Under the pieces are notes generated by a model that did no database searches, was not told the origin of the DNA, and saw only the letters and a list, made by a program, of their open reading frames with translations. A stretch of 42,237 bases of DNA from JALZHR01 sp036389695 (GTDB taxonomy: Bacteria; Acidobacteriota; Blastocatellia; Pyrinomonadales; Pyrinomonadaceae): NCBI GenBank assembly GCA_036389695.1, contig DASVWG010000325.1:1-42237 (forward strand). Direction: 5' to 3'. Within the stretch, counting starts at the first letter, position 1. Each line of letters starts with the position of its first letter. Below are positions 8,165 through 16,575 of the stretch, piece after piece. Position numbers and translations under genes: made by a program.

Positions 8165-10165
8165 ATGATTCGAATATACGCTATCATTTTCCGTTTATTA
8201 ATAGCTTCCCTGGTTTTAGGCTCATTTTTGACAATCGCGACGCTGGCGCAAACGCCGACGCCCGAACCGAAGAAGACGCCGGAATCCAAGCCCGCCGAGC
8301 AGGACGGTCAGCAAAATCCGTTTGCTCCCGAACCCGCGCCGCCGCTGCCGGCGGGGATGACCGGTTCGGACGTCAGCGACCCGCGCGCCAGACTGTCGCC
8401 GGGATTATACGACGCGAGCGAAGCCGCGACGGGCATAAAGCACCTGATGCTGTTCAAAAAGCCGGACGCTTTTCAGCTCGGCTCCGACGATCCGGCGAAT
8501 CCGAAGGTGCAGAAGGCTCTGGGACTCATCGGCATCGGCGATTCTTCGCAGATACCGAAGCCGCTCCAACTGGTTCTGGCTCAACTCGCTTTTGCCAACT
8601 CAGACCTGGCGTTTCAGGGCAACTACCTGTTTCAGGGAAACTTTTACGGCGTCAGCATCTATGACATCTCCAATCCGGCGCAGACCAGATTGTTGACTTC
8701 GATGGTCTGTCCGGGCGGGCAGGGCGACGTGTCCGTTTACAAAAACCTGCTCTTTATGTCGGTGGAGATGCCGAACGGACGGCTGGATTGCAGCCCGCTC
8801 GGTTTTCCGCCCGTGATGCCGGCGGCAGGACAGGAAAACAAGCCGGATGTGCAAAAAGAGCGTTTTCGCGGCGTAAGAATTTTCGATATTACCGACATCA
8901 GGAATCCGAAGCAGGTCGGAGCAGTACAAACCTGTCGCGGCTCGCACACGCATACTCTGGTAGTCGACCCGAATGACAAAAACAACGTCTACATCTATGT
9001 CTCCGGAACATCTTTTGTCCGCCCCAGCGAAGAACTGGCTGGCTGCACGGATGGCTCGCCGGACAAGGACCCGAATACCGCGCGTTTTCGCATAGACGTG
9101 ATTAAAGTGCCGTTAGCAACGCCGCAAAATGCCCGGATAGTGTCGAGTCCACGCGTGTTTATAGATCCGAGAACGGGCGCTCTGAGCGGCTTGAGCAGCG
9201 CCGGGACGCACGGAAAGGAAAAGCCGTCTCCTACCGACCAGTGCCACGATATTACCGTATATTCGGCGATGGGACTCGCGGCAGGCGCCTGCTCGGGAAA
9301 TGGAATTCTGCTGGACATCAAAGACCCGGCGAATCCGAAGCGCATCGACGCGGTAAACGACCCGAACTATGCGTATTGGCACTCAGCCTCGTTTTCGAAC
9401 GACGGAAAAAAGGTCGTGTTTACTGATGAATGGGGCGGCGGACTGGGCGCGCGCTGCCGGGCGAACGACCCGAACAAATGGGGCGCGGATGCGATTTTCA
9501 ACTTGACGGATAACAAGCTGAAATTCGCCAGTTACTACAAGATGCCGGCGGCGCAGGGCGACAGCGAGAACTGTGTCGCGCACAACGGCTCGCTCATTCC
9601 CATTCCGGGGCGCGACGTCGTGGTGCAAGCCTGGTATCAGGGCGGCATCTCCGTGATGGACTTCACCGATGCGGGCAATCCGGTTGAGATTGCCTATTTC
9701 GACCGGGGCGCGATTGACCCGAATATGCTCGTGCTCGGCGGTCACTGGTCGGCTTACTGGTATAACGGACACATTTACGCGTCGGAAATCGCGCGCGGAC
9801 TGGACATTTTTGAGCTGACGCCGAACAAGTTCCTGACGCAGAACGAGATAGACGCCGCGAAATCGATTCGCGTAGCTGAACTGAATGTGCAGAACCAGGA
9901 GAAAATCGAATATCCCAAACGTCTCGTCGTGGCAAAGGCGTATGTCGACCAACTGGAGCGCTCGCAAGCTCTGCCTTCCAGCCAAATCGCCGACCTGCGA
10001 CAGGCAATTCAAAGTGCGGAGAGTTCACAGCTGAATCAAAAAGAGAGCGGAAAACTGAAAAGCCTCGCGCCGTCGCTGGAGAAAAGCGCCCGCATGGCGA
10101 AAAACGGAGCGGATTCAGCCCGGTTGCGAGCCCTGGCTGAAATCCTGAGGCAGCCCGCGCTTTAA
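8165..10165 (+). CDS. Secreted LVIVD-repeat beta-propeller protein
   Basis: I place the start at 8165, where an ATG follows GAGGAG and opens a clean signal peptide (MIRIYAIIFRLLIASLV...ATLAQ); an in-frame upstream ATG at 8039 would overlap the DUF305 gene. The 666-aa product has several LVIVD-type blades: GNFYGVSIYDISNPAQTR, RGVRIFDITDIRNPKQVG, GILLDIKDPANPKRID and ISVMDFTDAGNPVEIAYF. These repeats fold as a beta-propeller. His-rich positions such as CRGSHTHTLVVDP, YWHSASF and VAHNGSLIP could bind metal. The last 100 residues are a charged helical tail. No catalytic assignment is possible. It is coupled to the DUF305 gene, and a bidirectional terminator follows. Confidence 0.82.
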   Translation: MIRIYAIIFRLLIASLVLGSFLTIATLAQTPTPEPKKTPESKPAEQDGQQNPFAPEPAPPLPAGMTGSDVSDPRARLSPGLYDASEAATGIKHLMLFKKPDAFQLGSDDPANPKVQKALGLIGIGDSSQIPKPLQLVLAQLAFANSDLAFQGNYLFQGNFYGVSIYDISNPAQTRLLTSMVCPGGQGDVSVYKNLLFMSVEMPNGRLDCSPLGFPPVMPAAGQENKPDVQKERFRGVRIFDITDIRNPKQVGAVQTCRGSHTHTLVVDPNDKNNVYIYVSGTSFVRPSEELAGCTDGSPDKDPNTARFRIDVIKVPLATPQNARIVSSPRVFIDPRTGALSGLSSAGTHGKEKPSPTDQCHDITVYSAMGLAAGACSGNGILLDIKDPANPKRIDAVNDPNYAYWHSASFSNDGKKVVFTDEWGGGLGARCRANDPNKWGADAIFNLTDNKLKFASYYKMPAAQGDSENCVAHNGSLIPIPGRDVVVQAWYQGGISVMDFTDAGNPVEIAYFDRGAIDPNMLVLGGHWSAYWYNGHIYASEIARGLDIFELTPNKFLTQNEIDAAKSIRVAELNVQNQEKIEYPKRLVVAKAYVDQLERSQALPSSQIADLRQAIQSAESSQLNQKESGKLKSLAPSLEKSARMAKNGADSARLRALAEILRQPAL

Positions 10166-10205
10166 TCGTTTCAAGCTCTGATTTGAGACAAACTGAATGA
10201 TAAAT

Positions 10206-10240
10206 AAAAAGGCTTCCTTCAATTTCGGGGAAGCCTTTTT
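10206..10240. terminator. Bidirectional rho-independent terminator
   Basis: AAAAAGGCTTCC (10206-10217) pairs with GGAAGCCTTTTT (10229-10240) around an 11-base loop, giving a U-tract in either direction. It sits 40 bases after the LVIVD gene (plus strand) and 19 bases after the distal TAA (10260) of the delta-60 reading frame (minus strand), so it serves both convergent units. Confidence 0.9.
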
Positions 10241-10259
10241 ATTGGTCATAAACGGAGTT

Positions 10260-10412
10260 TTATCTGACGAAAGCATTCGGCGTCGGAACGTCATTGTCGA
10301 TGCCGAACTGAATGCCGGTAAAGCCTGCCTGGCTACGGAGCAGATACCACGTTCCCGCCGGTGGTCTGAAGACCGCCAAATCCGCGCGTCCGTCGCCGTC
10401 GAAATCAACCTA
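10260..10412 (-). pseudogene. In-frame FG-GAP repeat beyond the TAG stop
   Basis: After the TAG at 10410-10412 the same frame reads VDFDGDGRADLAVFRPPAG, then TWYLLRSQAGFTGIQFG, and ends PTPNAFVR before TAA at 10260-10262. That is a complete FG-GAP/VCBS-type repeat with the calcium-binding-like DFDGDGRAD loop. Its end resembles those of the paralogues (VPAAFIR, IAAAFAH). There are no frameshifts in the 49 codons, and a terminator follows directly. No start codon with a ribosome site is visible, so it is not an independent gene. It is either a recent amber truncation, a stop that is read through, or a base error. Confidence 0.85.
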
Positions 10413-11759
10413 GCGCGAAGCCGTCGTGGTCGTCGTGTTGATATAACGAGCCAGAGCAAAATCGTGATAACTTCCGCCCGGTTCCGCCGCGTATCCGGCA
10501 AGGACGGGTTTGCCGTCCGGCTGGAGCGCGAGCGCAAAGGCTTCGTCCAGAGCTCCGGTGGTGATGTTGGTCAAAACAAATCCGCTGCTGCCGAAAGTCG
10601 GGTCTAAAAATCCGTCCGGAGTGTAACGCGACAGCGCAAAAACACACTCTCCGGTTCCGGTATAAGAAACGCTGCCGCCCGCAAACAGCTTTCCGTCCGC
10701 CTGTCGGGCGATGCCGTATAAATACCCGTTGCCGCCGCCGAATCCGCCGGAGATTCTGCCGCCGCTGCCGAATGTCTGGTCGGTTCTGCCGTCGGGATTA
10801 TATCTGCCGAGCACGAATCCGCCGCCGCCGACCACGATTTTTCCGTCGGGTTGTATCAAAATGCGGCTGGTCACCGCGCCGAAATTCGGCGTCAAAACCG
10901 AACCGTCGAGTCCAAAGCCGGTATCGACGCTGCCGTTTGGATTGTAGCGAATCAGCACGGCTGAGATTCCCGTCACAAAACCCGTCGCCACGATTTTGCC
11001 GTCCGGCTGCAAAGCCGCCGCTAATGCCTGGTCGCCGCTGTTTCGACCGGAAGTAAATGAAGTCTGCACGCGCCCGCCGCTGCCGAAGGTTGAGTCGGGG
11101 CTGCCGTTCGTATTGAAACGGGCGAGAAGAAAATCGCTGCCGTTCCGATAAATCGGAAGGTAGCCGACCAGCACGATTTTCCCGTCCGGCTGCAAAACAA
11201 CGCCGAGCGCGTTGCCCGCACCGTTGACGGCATAACCGCCGTTGCCGAACGTCTGGTCTAAACTGCCGTCCGCGTTGTAGCGCACCACCGCGAAATCCAA
11301 AGTGATGCCTAAAACAGCCGTCGCTCCGGCGGTGACAATCTTGCCGTCAGGCTGGATAACCAGCGCGGGCAGGTGAAGCTGTCCGGAATTGATAATCCTG
11401 CCGCCGCTGCCGAACGTCGGGTCAAGGCTTCCGTCCGCGTTCAGCCGCATTAAAACCGAGCGATTCGTGTTCAGCGAAAAATCTCCGAGCTCGCCGCCGA
11501 CCACGATTTTTCCGTCCGGCTGAACGGCGACCGTCTTGGCAAAATCCCTCTGCCCGGCGGCGACCTGCACAATTTGCGTGCCGCCCGCGCCAAACGTCGG
11601 GTCAAGGTCGCCGTCCGCCGCCCGCGCCGTCCGGCAAATTCCCGACAGCATAAAAACCGCCGCCAAAAGTAAAGCGCCGCAGGTCAAATCGTCGCGAAAA
11701 TTTACTAATATGTTTTTCGGAAAAAACCGCCGCGTCATATATTTATCAAATACCGTCAT
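10410..11759 (-). CDS. Delta-60 repeat secreted protein, cut short by TAG
   Basis: A 449-aa secreted protein made of tandem delta-60 repeats (pattern QPDGKIVVGG...RYNADGSLDPTFGSGG), about seven copies, which in this family build a beta-propeller-like or solenoid ectodomain. I chose the ATG at 11759 because AAGGAGG lies just upstream; the in-frame codon at 11789 is less likely. A hydrophobic export segment (LLLAAVFMLSGICRTARA) precedes ADGDLDPTFG. The frame stops at TAG (10410-10412) right after ARYINTTTTTASR, exactly where its two paralogues run on into FG-GAP repeats. The same frame continues for 49 more codons as one FG-GAP repeat (see 10260-10412). Either the gene is nonsense-mutated or it is read through. 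Confidence 0.85.
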   Translation of the reverse strand: MTVFDKYMTRRFFPKNILVNFRDDLTCGALLLAAVFMLSGICRTARAADGDLDPTFGAGGTQIVQVAAGQRDFAKTVAVQPDGKIVVGGELGDFSLNTNRSVLMRLNADGSLDPTFGSGGRIINSGQLHLPALVIQPDGKIVTAGATAVLGITLDFAVVRYNADGSLDQTFGNGGYAVNGAGNALGVVLQPDGKIVLVGYLPIYRNGSDFLLARFNTNGSPDSTFGSGGRVQTSFTSGRNSGDQALAAALQPDGKIVATGFVTGISAVLIRYNPNGSVDTGFGLDGSVLTPNFGAVTSRILIQPDGKIVVGGGGFVLGRYNPDGRTDQTFGSGGRISGGFGGGNGYLYGIARQADGKLFAGGSVSYTGTGECVFALSRYTPDGFLDPTFGSSGFVLTNITTGALDEAFALALQPDGKPVLAGYAAEPGGSYHDFALARYINTTTTTASR

Positions 11760-11836
11760 ACTCACCTCCTTGAACCTTCCCCTCGCCAAAATAATTTATA
11801 AAAAGGCGCAGGAAATTTCTCCGCCTTTCCGCTCGT

Positions 11837-14038
11837 CTACCTGATAAACGCCGCCGGAACGGGAATATCATCCTGAATGCCGAATTGCTGCGCCGTATAA
11901 TCCTGCGTCCGGCTGCGCTGAATCCACCAGACGCCGCCGCGATAAACCGTCAAATCCGTTTTCCCGTCGCCGTCGTAATCCGCCGGCGCGGGCACGTCCG
12001 CCGCGATGCCAAACTGCGCGGCGCTAAATCCCGCCCGGCTTCCAAGTAAATACCAAACGCCGTCCGAAGGTCGCCAGACGGCGATGTCGGATTTTCCGTC
12101 GCCGTCGTAATCGGCGGTCACCGGCTTATCGCTGCCGAGTCCGAATTGCACGCCGGTAAATCCGCCCGTGCTTTTCAGCACATACCAGGTGCCGTCGCGA
12201 TAAACGGCGATGTCGGTTTTCCCGTCGCCGTCGTAATCCGCCGGAACGGGTTTATCGGTCGAGATGCCGAACTGCGCGGCTAAAAAACCGGCTTGCGAGC
12301 GTTGAATATACCAGACTCCGCCGCGATAGACGGCGTAATCCGCTTTGCCGTCGCCGTCGTAATCAGCCACGACCGGAACGTCGCCGTCCGCGCCGAAATG
12401 AGCTTCCGAATACGTGTCGCTGCGGCTGTTTAAGCAATACCAATCGCCTTCGTCCTGCCGGAAAACGGCGATGTCCGTCTTGCCGTCGCCGTCGTAATCG
12501 GCAGGCACGATTTGGTCTGTATTTAAGCCGAACCGGGAACTTGAAAATCCCGCGCCGGAACGCTCCAGATACCACATTCCGCTTCGAAAAACGGAAACGT
12601 CAGCTTTCCCGTCGCCATCAAAATCAAACGGCGTCGGGCGCAAAGCAGACGGCGACGAAAGATAACGCACCAGCGCGAAATCGCTCGATTGAAATAAAGG
12701 CGTGAAACCGGCGGCGACGATTTTCGCGTCCGGCTGGACGAGCAGCGACGAAGTAAACGCCGCGTTTGTGCCAAACGGCGTGCGCACGATTCCGGCGCTG
12801 CCGAAGCTTGTGTCGCGCGTGCCGTCGGGGTTAAAGCGCAAAAGCAAAAAGCCGGAATTGTTCGCCGAATTCGAATCGCCGAGCGCGAGAATTTTCCCGT
12901 CCGGTTGGACGGCGACAGCGGTTAATTCTTCGTCGCGCAGGCTTTCCAAGCCGAAAACGACCTTTCCGCCCGTGCCGAACGTCCGGTCGAGCGTGCCGTT
13001 CGCGTTATATCGAATTAGCGAAAAATCCAAATCGAAGCTGTTCGGCAAAGCCGCGCCGACCGAAACGATTTTGCCGTCAGCCTGCAAAGCGGCGGCTGAC
13101 GCGCCGTCCTGATAACCGTTGCCCAAATCGGTTTTCGTTCTGCCGCCTGTGCCGAACGAGGTGTCGAGCGAGCCGTCCGGATTGTAGCGGGCAATTAAAA
13201 AATCGTAGTAGCCCGCGCCGTCCGAGTCGCCGACGAGAACGATTTTCCCGCCGGCGAGAATAATAATATCCGCCGCGTCGTCGGCAAAATAATCGGCAGC
13301 CGGTCCGAAATCGGAAATCGTTCTGCCGCCCTCGCCGAATGAAGTATCGAGCGAGCCGTCCGCGTTATAGCGCACCAGCGCGATGTCGCTGTTTCTTTCT
13401 TCGCCCGGCGGTCGAAAAATTCCTTTTTCTCCGGCGACGACGATTTTGCCGTCCGGCTGCACGGCGACGGCGGACGCCGTATCGCGATTGTCGGCGATGT
13501 CGGTCGTCACGATACCGCCCGCGCCGAATGATGCGTCGAGCGAGCCGTTCGCGTTATAACGGACGAGCAGAAAAGAAGTGTCGACAACGCCCGGCGACGT
13601 CACGCTTCCGGCGACGATTATCCTGCCGTCCGGCTGAATCACGACGGCATTTGCCGAGTCGCCGAAATTGCTGACCGTCGTCGCCACTTTGCCGCCCGTG
13701 CCGAAAGTTAAATCCGGCGTGCCGTCCGGATTATAGCGGGCAAGCTCGATATGCGAATTGCCGTTCGTCAAACGATAATTTCCCGCCGCGACGATTTTTC
13801 CGTCCGGCTGGAGCGCGATTTCGCTCAGATTGTCCACGCCGCCGCTCAAATCCGTTAAGACTTTACCGGCATTGCCGAACGTGAAATCCAAGTCGCCGTC
13901 CGCCGCCCGCATCGTCGACATAGCTCCGGCAACCGCGACGATTGCCAGCGATAAAACGCATCGTCTGAAATTGCCGCGCCGCTTTGCCCGCGCCGAAATT
14001 ATCTGTTCGGCTGAATTTTTTCGTGCCGGTATTTTCAT
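11837..14038 (-). CDS. Secreted delta-60 repeat / FG-GAP repeat protein
   Basis: A 733-aa exported protein. The ATG at 14038 has AAGGAG nine bases upstream, so I reject the in-frame start at 14233. After a basic n-region and hydrophobic segment (LSLAIVAVAGAMSTMRA) it carries about seven delta-60 repeats (PDGKIVAAG...RYNADGSLDTSFGEGG). Six FG-GAP/VCBS-like repeats of about 48 residues follow, each with a D-x-DGDGK-x-D loop (for example DYDGDGKTDIAVYR) then a WY-x-L-x-S and QFG motif. The D-rich loops are calcium-binding-like. It probably works at the cell surface or outside the cell in binding or adhesion; function is unproven. It is the middle of three paralogues on this strand. Confidence 0.88.
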   Translation of the reverse strand: MKIPARKNSAEQIISARAKRRGNFRRCVLSLAIVAVAGAMSTMRAADGDLDFTFGNAGKVLTDLSGGVDNLSEIALQPDGKIVAAGNYRLTNGNSHIELARYNPDGTPDLTFGTGGKVATTVSNFGDSANAVVIQPDGRIIVAGSVTSPGVVDTSFLLVRYNANGSLDASFGAGGIVTTDIADNRDTASAVAVQPDGKIVVAGEKGIFRPPGEERNSDIALVRYNADGSLDTSFGEGGRTISDFGPAADYFADDAADIIILAGGKIVLVGDSDGAGYYDFLIARYNPDGSLDTSFGTGGRTKTDLGNGYQDGASAAALQADGKIVSVGAALPNSFDLDFSLIRYNANGTLDRTFGTGGKVVFGLESLRDEELTAVAVQPDGKILALGDSNSANNSGFLLLRFNPDGTRDTSFGSAGIVRTPFGTNAAFTSSLLVQPDAKIVAAGFTPLFQSSDFALVRYLSSPSALRPTPFDFDGDGKADVSVFRSGMWYLERSGAGFSSSRFGLNTDQIVPADYDGDGKTDIAVFRQDEGDWYCLNSRSDTYSEAHFGADGDVPVVADYDGDGKADYAVYRGGVWYIQRSQAGFLAAQFGISTDKPVPADYDGDGKTDIAVYRDGTWYVLKSTGGFTGVQFGLGSDKPVTADYDGDGKSDIAVWRPSDGVWYLLGSRAGFSAAQFGIAADVPAPADYDGDGKTDLTVYRGGVWWIQRSRTQDYTAQQFGIQDDIPVPAAFIR

Positions 14039-14085
14039 AAAACTCCTTGAAACTGCGCCTGTCTTTTGCTTTAAACTTCCGACAA

Positions 14086-14120
14086 GTTCGGGGCTTCGTC
14101 CCCTCGTCAAAGCCCCGAAC
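14086..14120. repeat. 11-bp stem-loop between delta-60 genes
   Basis: GTTCGGGGCTT (14086-14096) pairs perfectly with AAGCCCCGAAC (14110-14120) across a 13-base loop. It lies about 50 bases upstream of the ATG at 14038 and 100 bases after the stop at 14223 on the minus strand. There is no U-tract, so a processing or attenuation hairpin is more likely than a full terminator. Confidence 0.5.
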
Positions 14121-14222
14121 CGAGGCTTCGCGCAAAATTCATTTACCGACGCCGGAGGTCGATTAAATGAGCCGCGTCGAAACAATAAAACGGCTTTTGC
14201 GCAAAGACCGAACCGCTGAATT

Positions 14223-16409
14223 TTAATGTGCAAACGCCGCGGCGATTGGCGCGTCGCCGCTCATTCCCCAATGCGTGACGCTTTCTTGATTGCCGAAGGA
14301 ATTCAGCAAATGCCAATCGCCTTCCGCCGGACGGAAAACCGCCAAATCGGCGCGGCTGTCGCCGTCATAATCGGCGGGAACCGGCACGTCGTCGCTCAAG
14401 CCGTAGCGCACGACCGTCAATTGATTGTTTTCGCTGTTTTCGATATACCAGACGCCGCCGCGATAAAACGCCAAATCCGTTTTCCCGTCGCCGTCGTAAT
14501 CAGACGCCGCCGGAATGTCGCCCGACGTTCCGAACTGACGGGCGAAAAATTGATTGTCGCGGCTGTTGATGCGATACCAGACGCCTTCATTCGGTCGCCA
14601 GACGGCGATGTCGTTTTTGCCGTCGCCGTCATAATCGCCAGGCGTAGGCGTATCGCCGCCCGCGCCGAAATGCGTGATTTGCGTCTGCCCGTCGGCGCTG
14701 CGCAAGATATACCAGTTCCCTTCGGACGGGCGATAAACGGCGAGGTCGGCGCGATTGTCGCCGTCGTAATCCGCCGGCAGCGGAACGTCTTCCGCCAAGC
14801 CGAACGGCAAAATCGACATTTGATTGTCCGCGCTTTTCAAAATAGACCAGCTCCCGCCGCGATAAACGCCCAAATCGGTTTTGCCGTCGCCGTCAAAATC
14901 GGCGGGCGCGAGTTTATCGCCGCTCAATCCGAATTGAACGGCGGAAGACTCGCCGGAAGAATTCGACAGATACCAAGTGCCCTCGCCCGGTCTGAAAACC
15001 GCGATGTCGGCGCGTCCGTCGGCGTCAAAATCAAACTGCGACGGGCGCGGAGCGACGAATCGCGCCGTGAAAAAATTACCGTCCGAAACCCCGGCGACCA
15101 GCGTTTTGCCGTCCGGCAAAGTAATAATGGACGAAGCGGCGGTGTTCGAGCCGAGCTGAATCAGCACTTCGCCTTCGCCGTCCAGCGTGCGGTCAATCGC
15201 GCCGAAGCGCGTGCAGCGGGCGAGCAGAAAGAAATCTCTCTGCGCGGCATTTTCGGTCGGCGCGGCAACGGAAAGCATTTTCCCGTCACGCTCGACGGTC
15301 ACGGCGCTGAAGATGATGGAAGACGTGATGCCCGGATAATCCATCACCACTTTGCCGCCGTCGCTGCCGAAGGTTTCGTCGAGCCTGCCGCTCTGGCTGT
15401 AACGCGCCATCGCCATTCCTTCGCCGGTCGGGGTGTAGCCGCCGACGACGACCATTTTGCCGTCCGATTGCGCGACGAGATTTTGAATTTGCGCGAGATT
15501 CTGCCTGCCGAACTGCGCGGTCGAAAGTCCGCCGCCGTCGCCGAAGCCCGCGTCGAGCATGCCGCTTGAGGTGTAACCCGCCAGCGCGAAATCCTTGCGC
15601 TGCGCCGCGCCGAAGCCTCTGCCCGAAACGGTGGCGAAGCCCGCCGCGACGATTCTGCCGTCCGGTTTGACGACCACGCTCGAAATGCGGTCGTCGCCCT
15701 CGTAAAAATCGGTGCGCGCCAAACCGTTCGTGCCAAAAGTCGAATCGACGCTTCCGCCCGCGTCGAAACGCTGCAAAAGAAAATCGTCGCGAGCGGCATC
15801 GAAAGCCGCGTAACCGGCGACGATGATTTTTCCGTCCGGCTGAAGCGCGAAGGCTTTCGCCGCGCCCGCCGCGCCGACGGCGTAACCGTTCGCGCCGAAA
15901 GTCGAATCGAGCGTTCCGTCGGCGTTGTAACGTGTTGCCGCAAATCGCAGTTCGCCGCCGCTCAGGACGCTTCCGGCAATGACGATTTTCCCGTCGTCGA
16001 GCCGCGTCAAGCCGCATAAATTGACGAGCGTCGTGTTGATTATTTTTCCGTTATCGCCGAACGTATGGTCGAGCGTGCCGTCCGCGTTGACGCGCAGCAG
16101 TATCGAGCTTCCAGCATTCTGCATCGGCAAAAAATTCGACACGCCGCCGAGCAGCATCTTTCCGTCGGCGAGCAAAATCGGCTTGCCGACCGAATAAGCC
16201 GTGCGCCCGTCAACGCGAATGATGCTGATGCCGTCGCTGCCGTAGCTTCGGTCGAGGTCGCCATCCGCCGCGCTTGCGCCGCCGAACGTCGTCAAAATCA
16301 CGCTCGTCAATAGAAAAACGCGCACTTTCCGGCGTGCGCGTTTCCTCAGCTTTCCCAAAGTCGCCTGCATTAACAATTGTTGAAGCGCGTAATCTAAAAA
16401 ACCTTCCAC
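14223..16409 (-). CDS. Secreted delta-60 repeat / FG-GAP repeat protein
   Basis: A 728-aa paralogue of the two genes downstream. The start is a GTG at 16409 preceded by GGAGGGAAGG; an ATG at 16370 lacks such a site. The export segment is VRVFLLTSVILTTFGGASA, followed by ADGDLDRSYGSDG. Six or seven delta-60 repeats are more diverged than in the neighbours (for example QPDGKIIVAGYA, LPDGKTLVAGVS). Six FG-GAP-like repeats follow with loops such as DFDGDGKTDLGVY, DYDGDNRADLAVY and DYDGDSRADLAVF, and the protein ends APIAAAFAH. Calcium-dependent extracellular folding is likely from the loops. It may head a three-gene unit, though the gaps of about 185 and 80 bases allow separate promoters. Confidence 0.87.
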   Translation of the reverse strand: MEGFLDYALQQLLMQATLGKLRKRARRKVRVFLLTSVILTTFGGASAADGDLDRSYGSDGISIIRVDGRTAYSVGKPILLADGKMLLGGVSNFLPMQNAGSSILLRVNADGTLDHTFGDNGKIINTTLVNLCGLTRLDDGKIVIAGSVLSGGELRFAATRYNADGTLDSTFGANGYAVGAAGAAKAFALQPDGKIIVAGYAAFDAARDDFLLQRFDAGGSVDSTFGTNGLARTDFYEGDDRISSVVVKPDGRIVAAGFATVSGRGFGAAQRKDFALAGYTSSGMLDAGFGDGGGLSTAQFGRQNLAQIQNLVAQSDGKMVVVGGYTPTGEGMAMARYSQSGRLDETFGSDGGKVVMDYPGITSSIIFSAVTVERDGKMLSVAAPTENAAQRDFFLLARCTRFGAIDRTLDGEGEVLIQLGSNTAASSIITLPDGKTLVAGVSDGNFFTARFVAPRPSQFDFDADGRADIAVFRPGEGTWYLSNSSGESSAVQFGLSGDKLAPADFDGDGKTDLGVYRGGSWSILKSADNQMSILPFGLAEDVPLPADYDGDNRADLAVYRPSEGNWYILRSADGQTQITHFGAGGDTPTPGDYDGDGKNDIAVWRPNEGVWYRINSRDNQFFARQFGTSGDIPAASDYDGDGKTDLAFYRGGVWYIENSENNQLTVVRYGLSDDVPVPADYDGDSRADLAVFRPAEGDWHLLNSFGNQESVTHWGMSGDAPIAAAFAH

Positions 16410-16575
16410 TGCCTTCCCTCCTCGCCGGGTTTTATGCTTGATTTTACTCCTTGCCCGTGCCTCTCACGATAATGCAGGCGCGTCAATCGAAACGTTTTTT
16501 AAGCTCGATTGAAACTAAGAGTAAATTTTGCGTTGAATGGAAGTCCTTTAGAAAAATGAAGAAATCTTAAAATTT

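Noticed and set aside
11850..12620. CRISPR-like periodic repeat array
   Set aside because: The repeats at about 145-bp spacing are the DNA of in-frame FG-GAP protein repeats. The spacing is wrong for CRISPR and the repeats diverge.
14039..14233. Longer start for the middle delta-60 protein
   Set aside because: AAGGAG stands before the ATG at 14038, and the extra residues precede the export signal without adding a domain.
14226..15569. 447-codon plus-strand reading frame
   Set aside because: It is antisense to the delta-60/FG-GAP gene; the protein is arginine/alanine-rich low complexity with no motif, while the minus frame has clear repeats.
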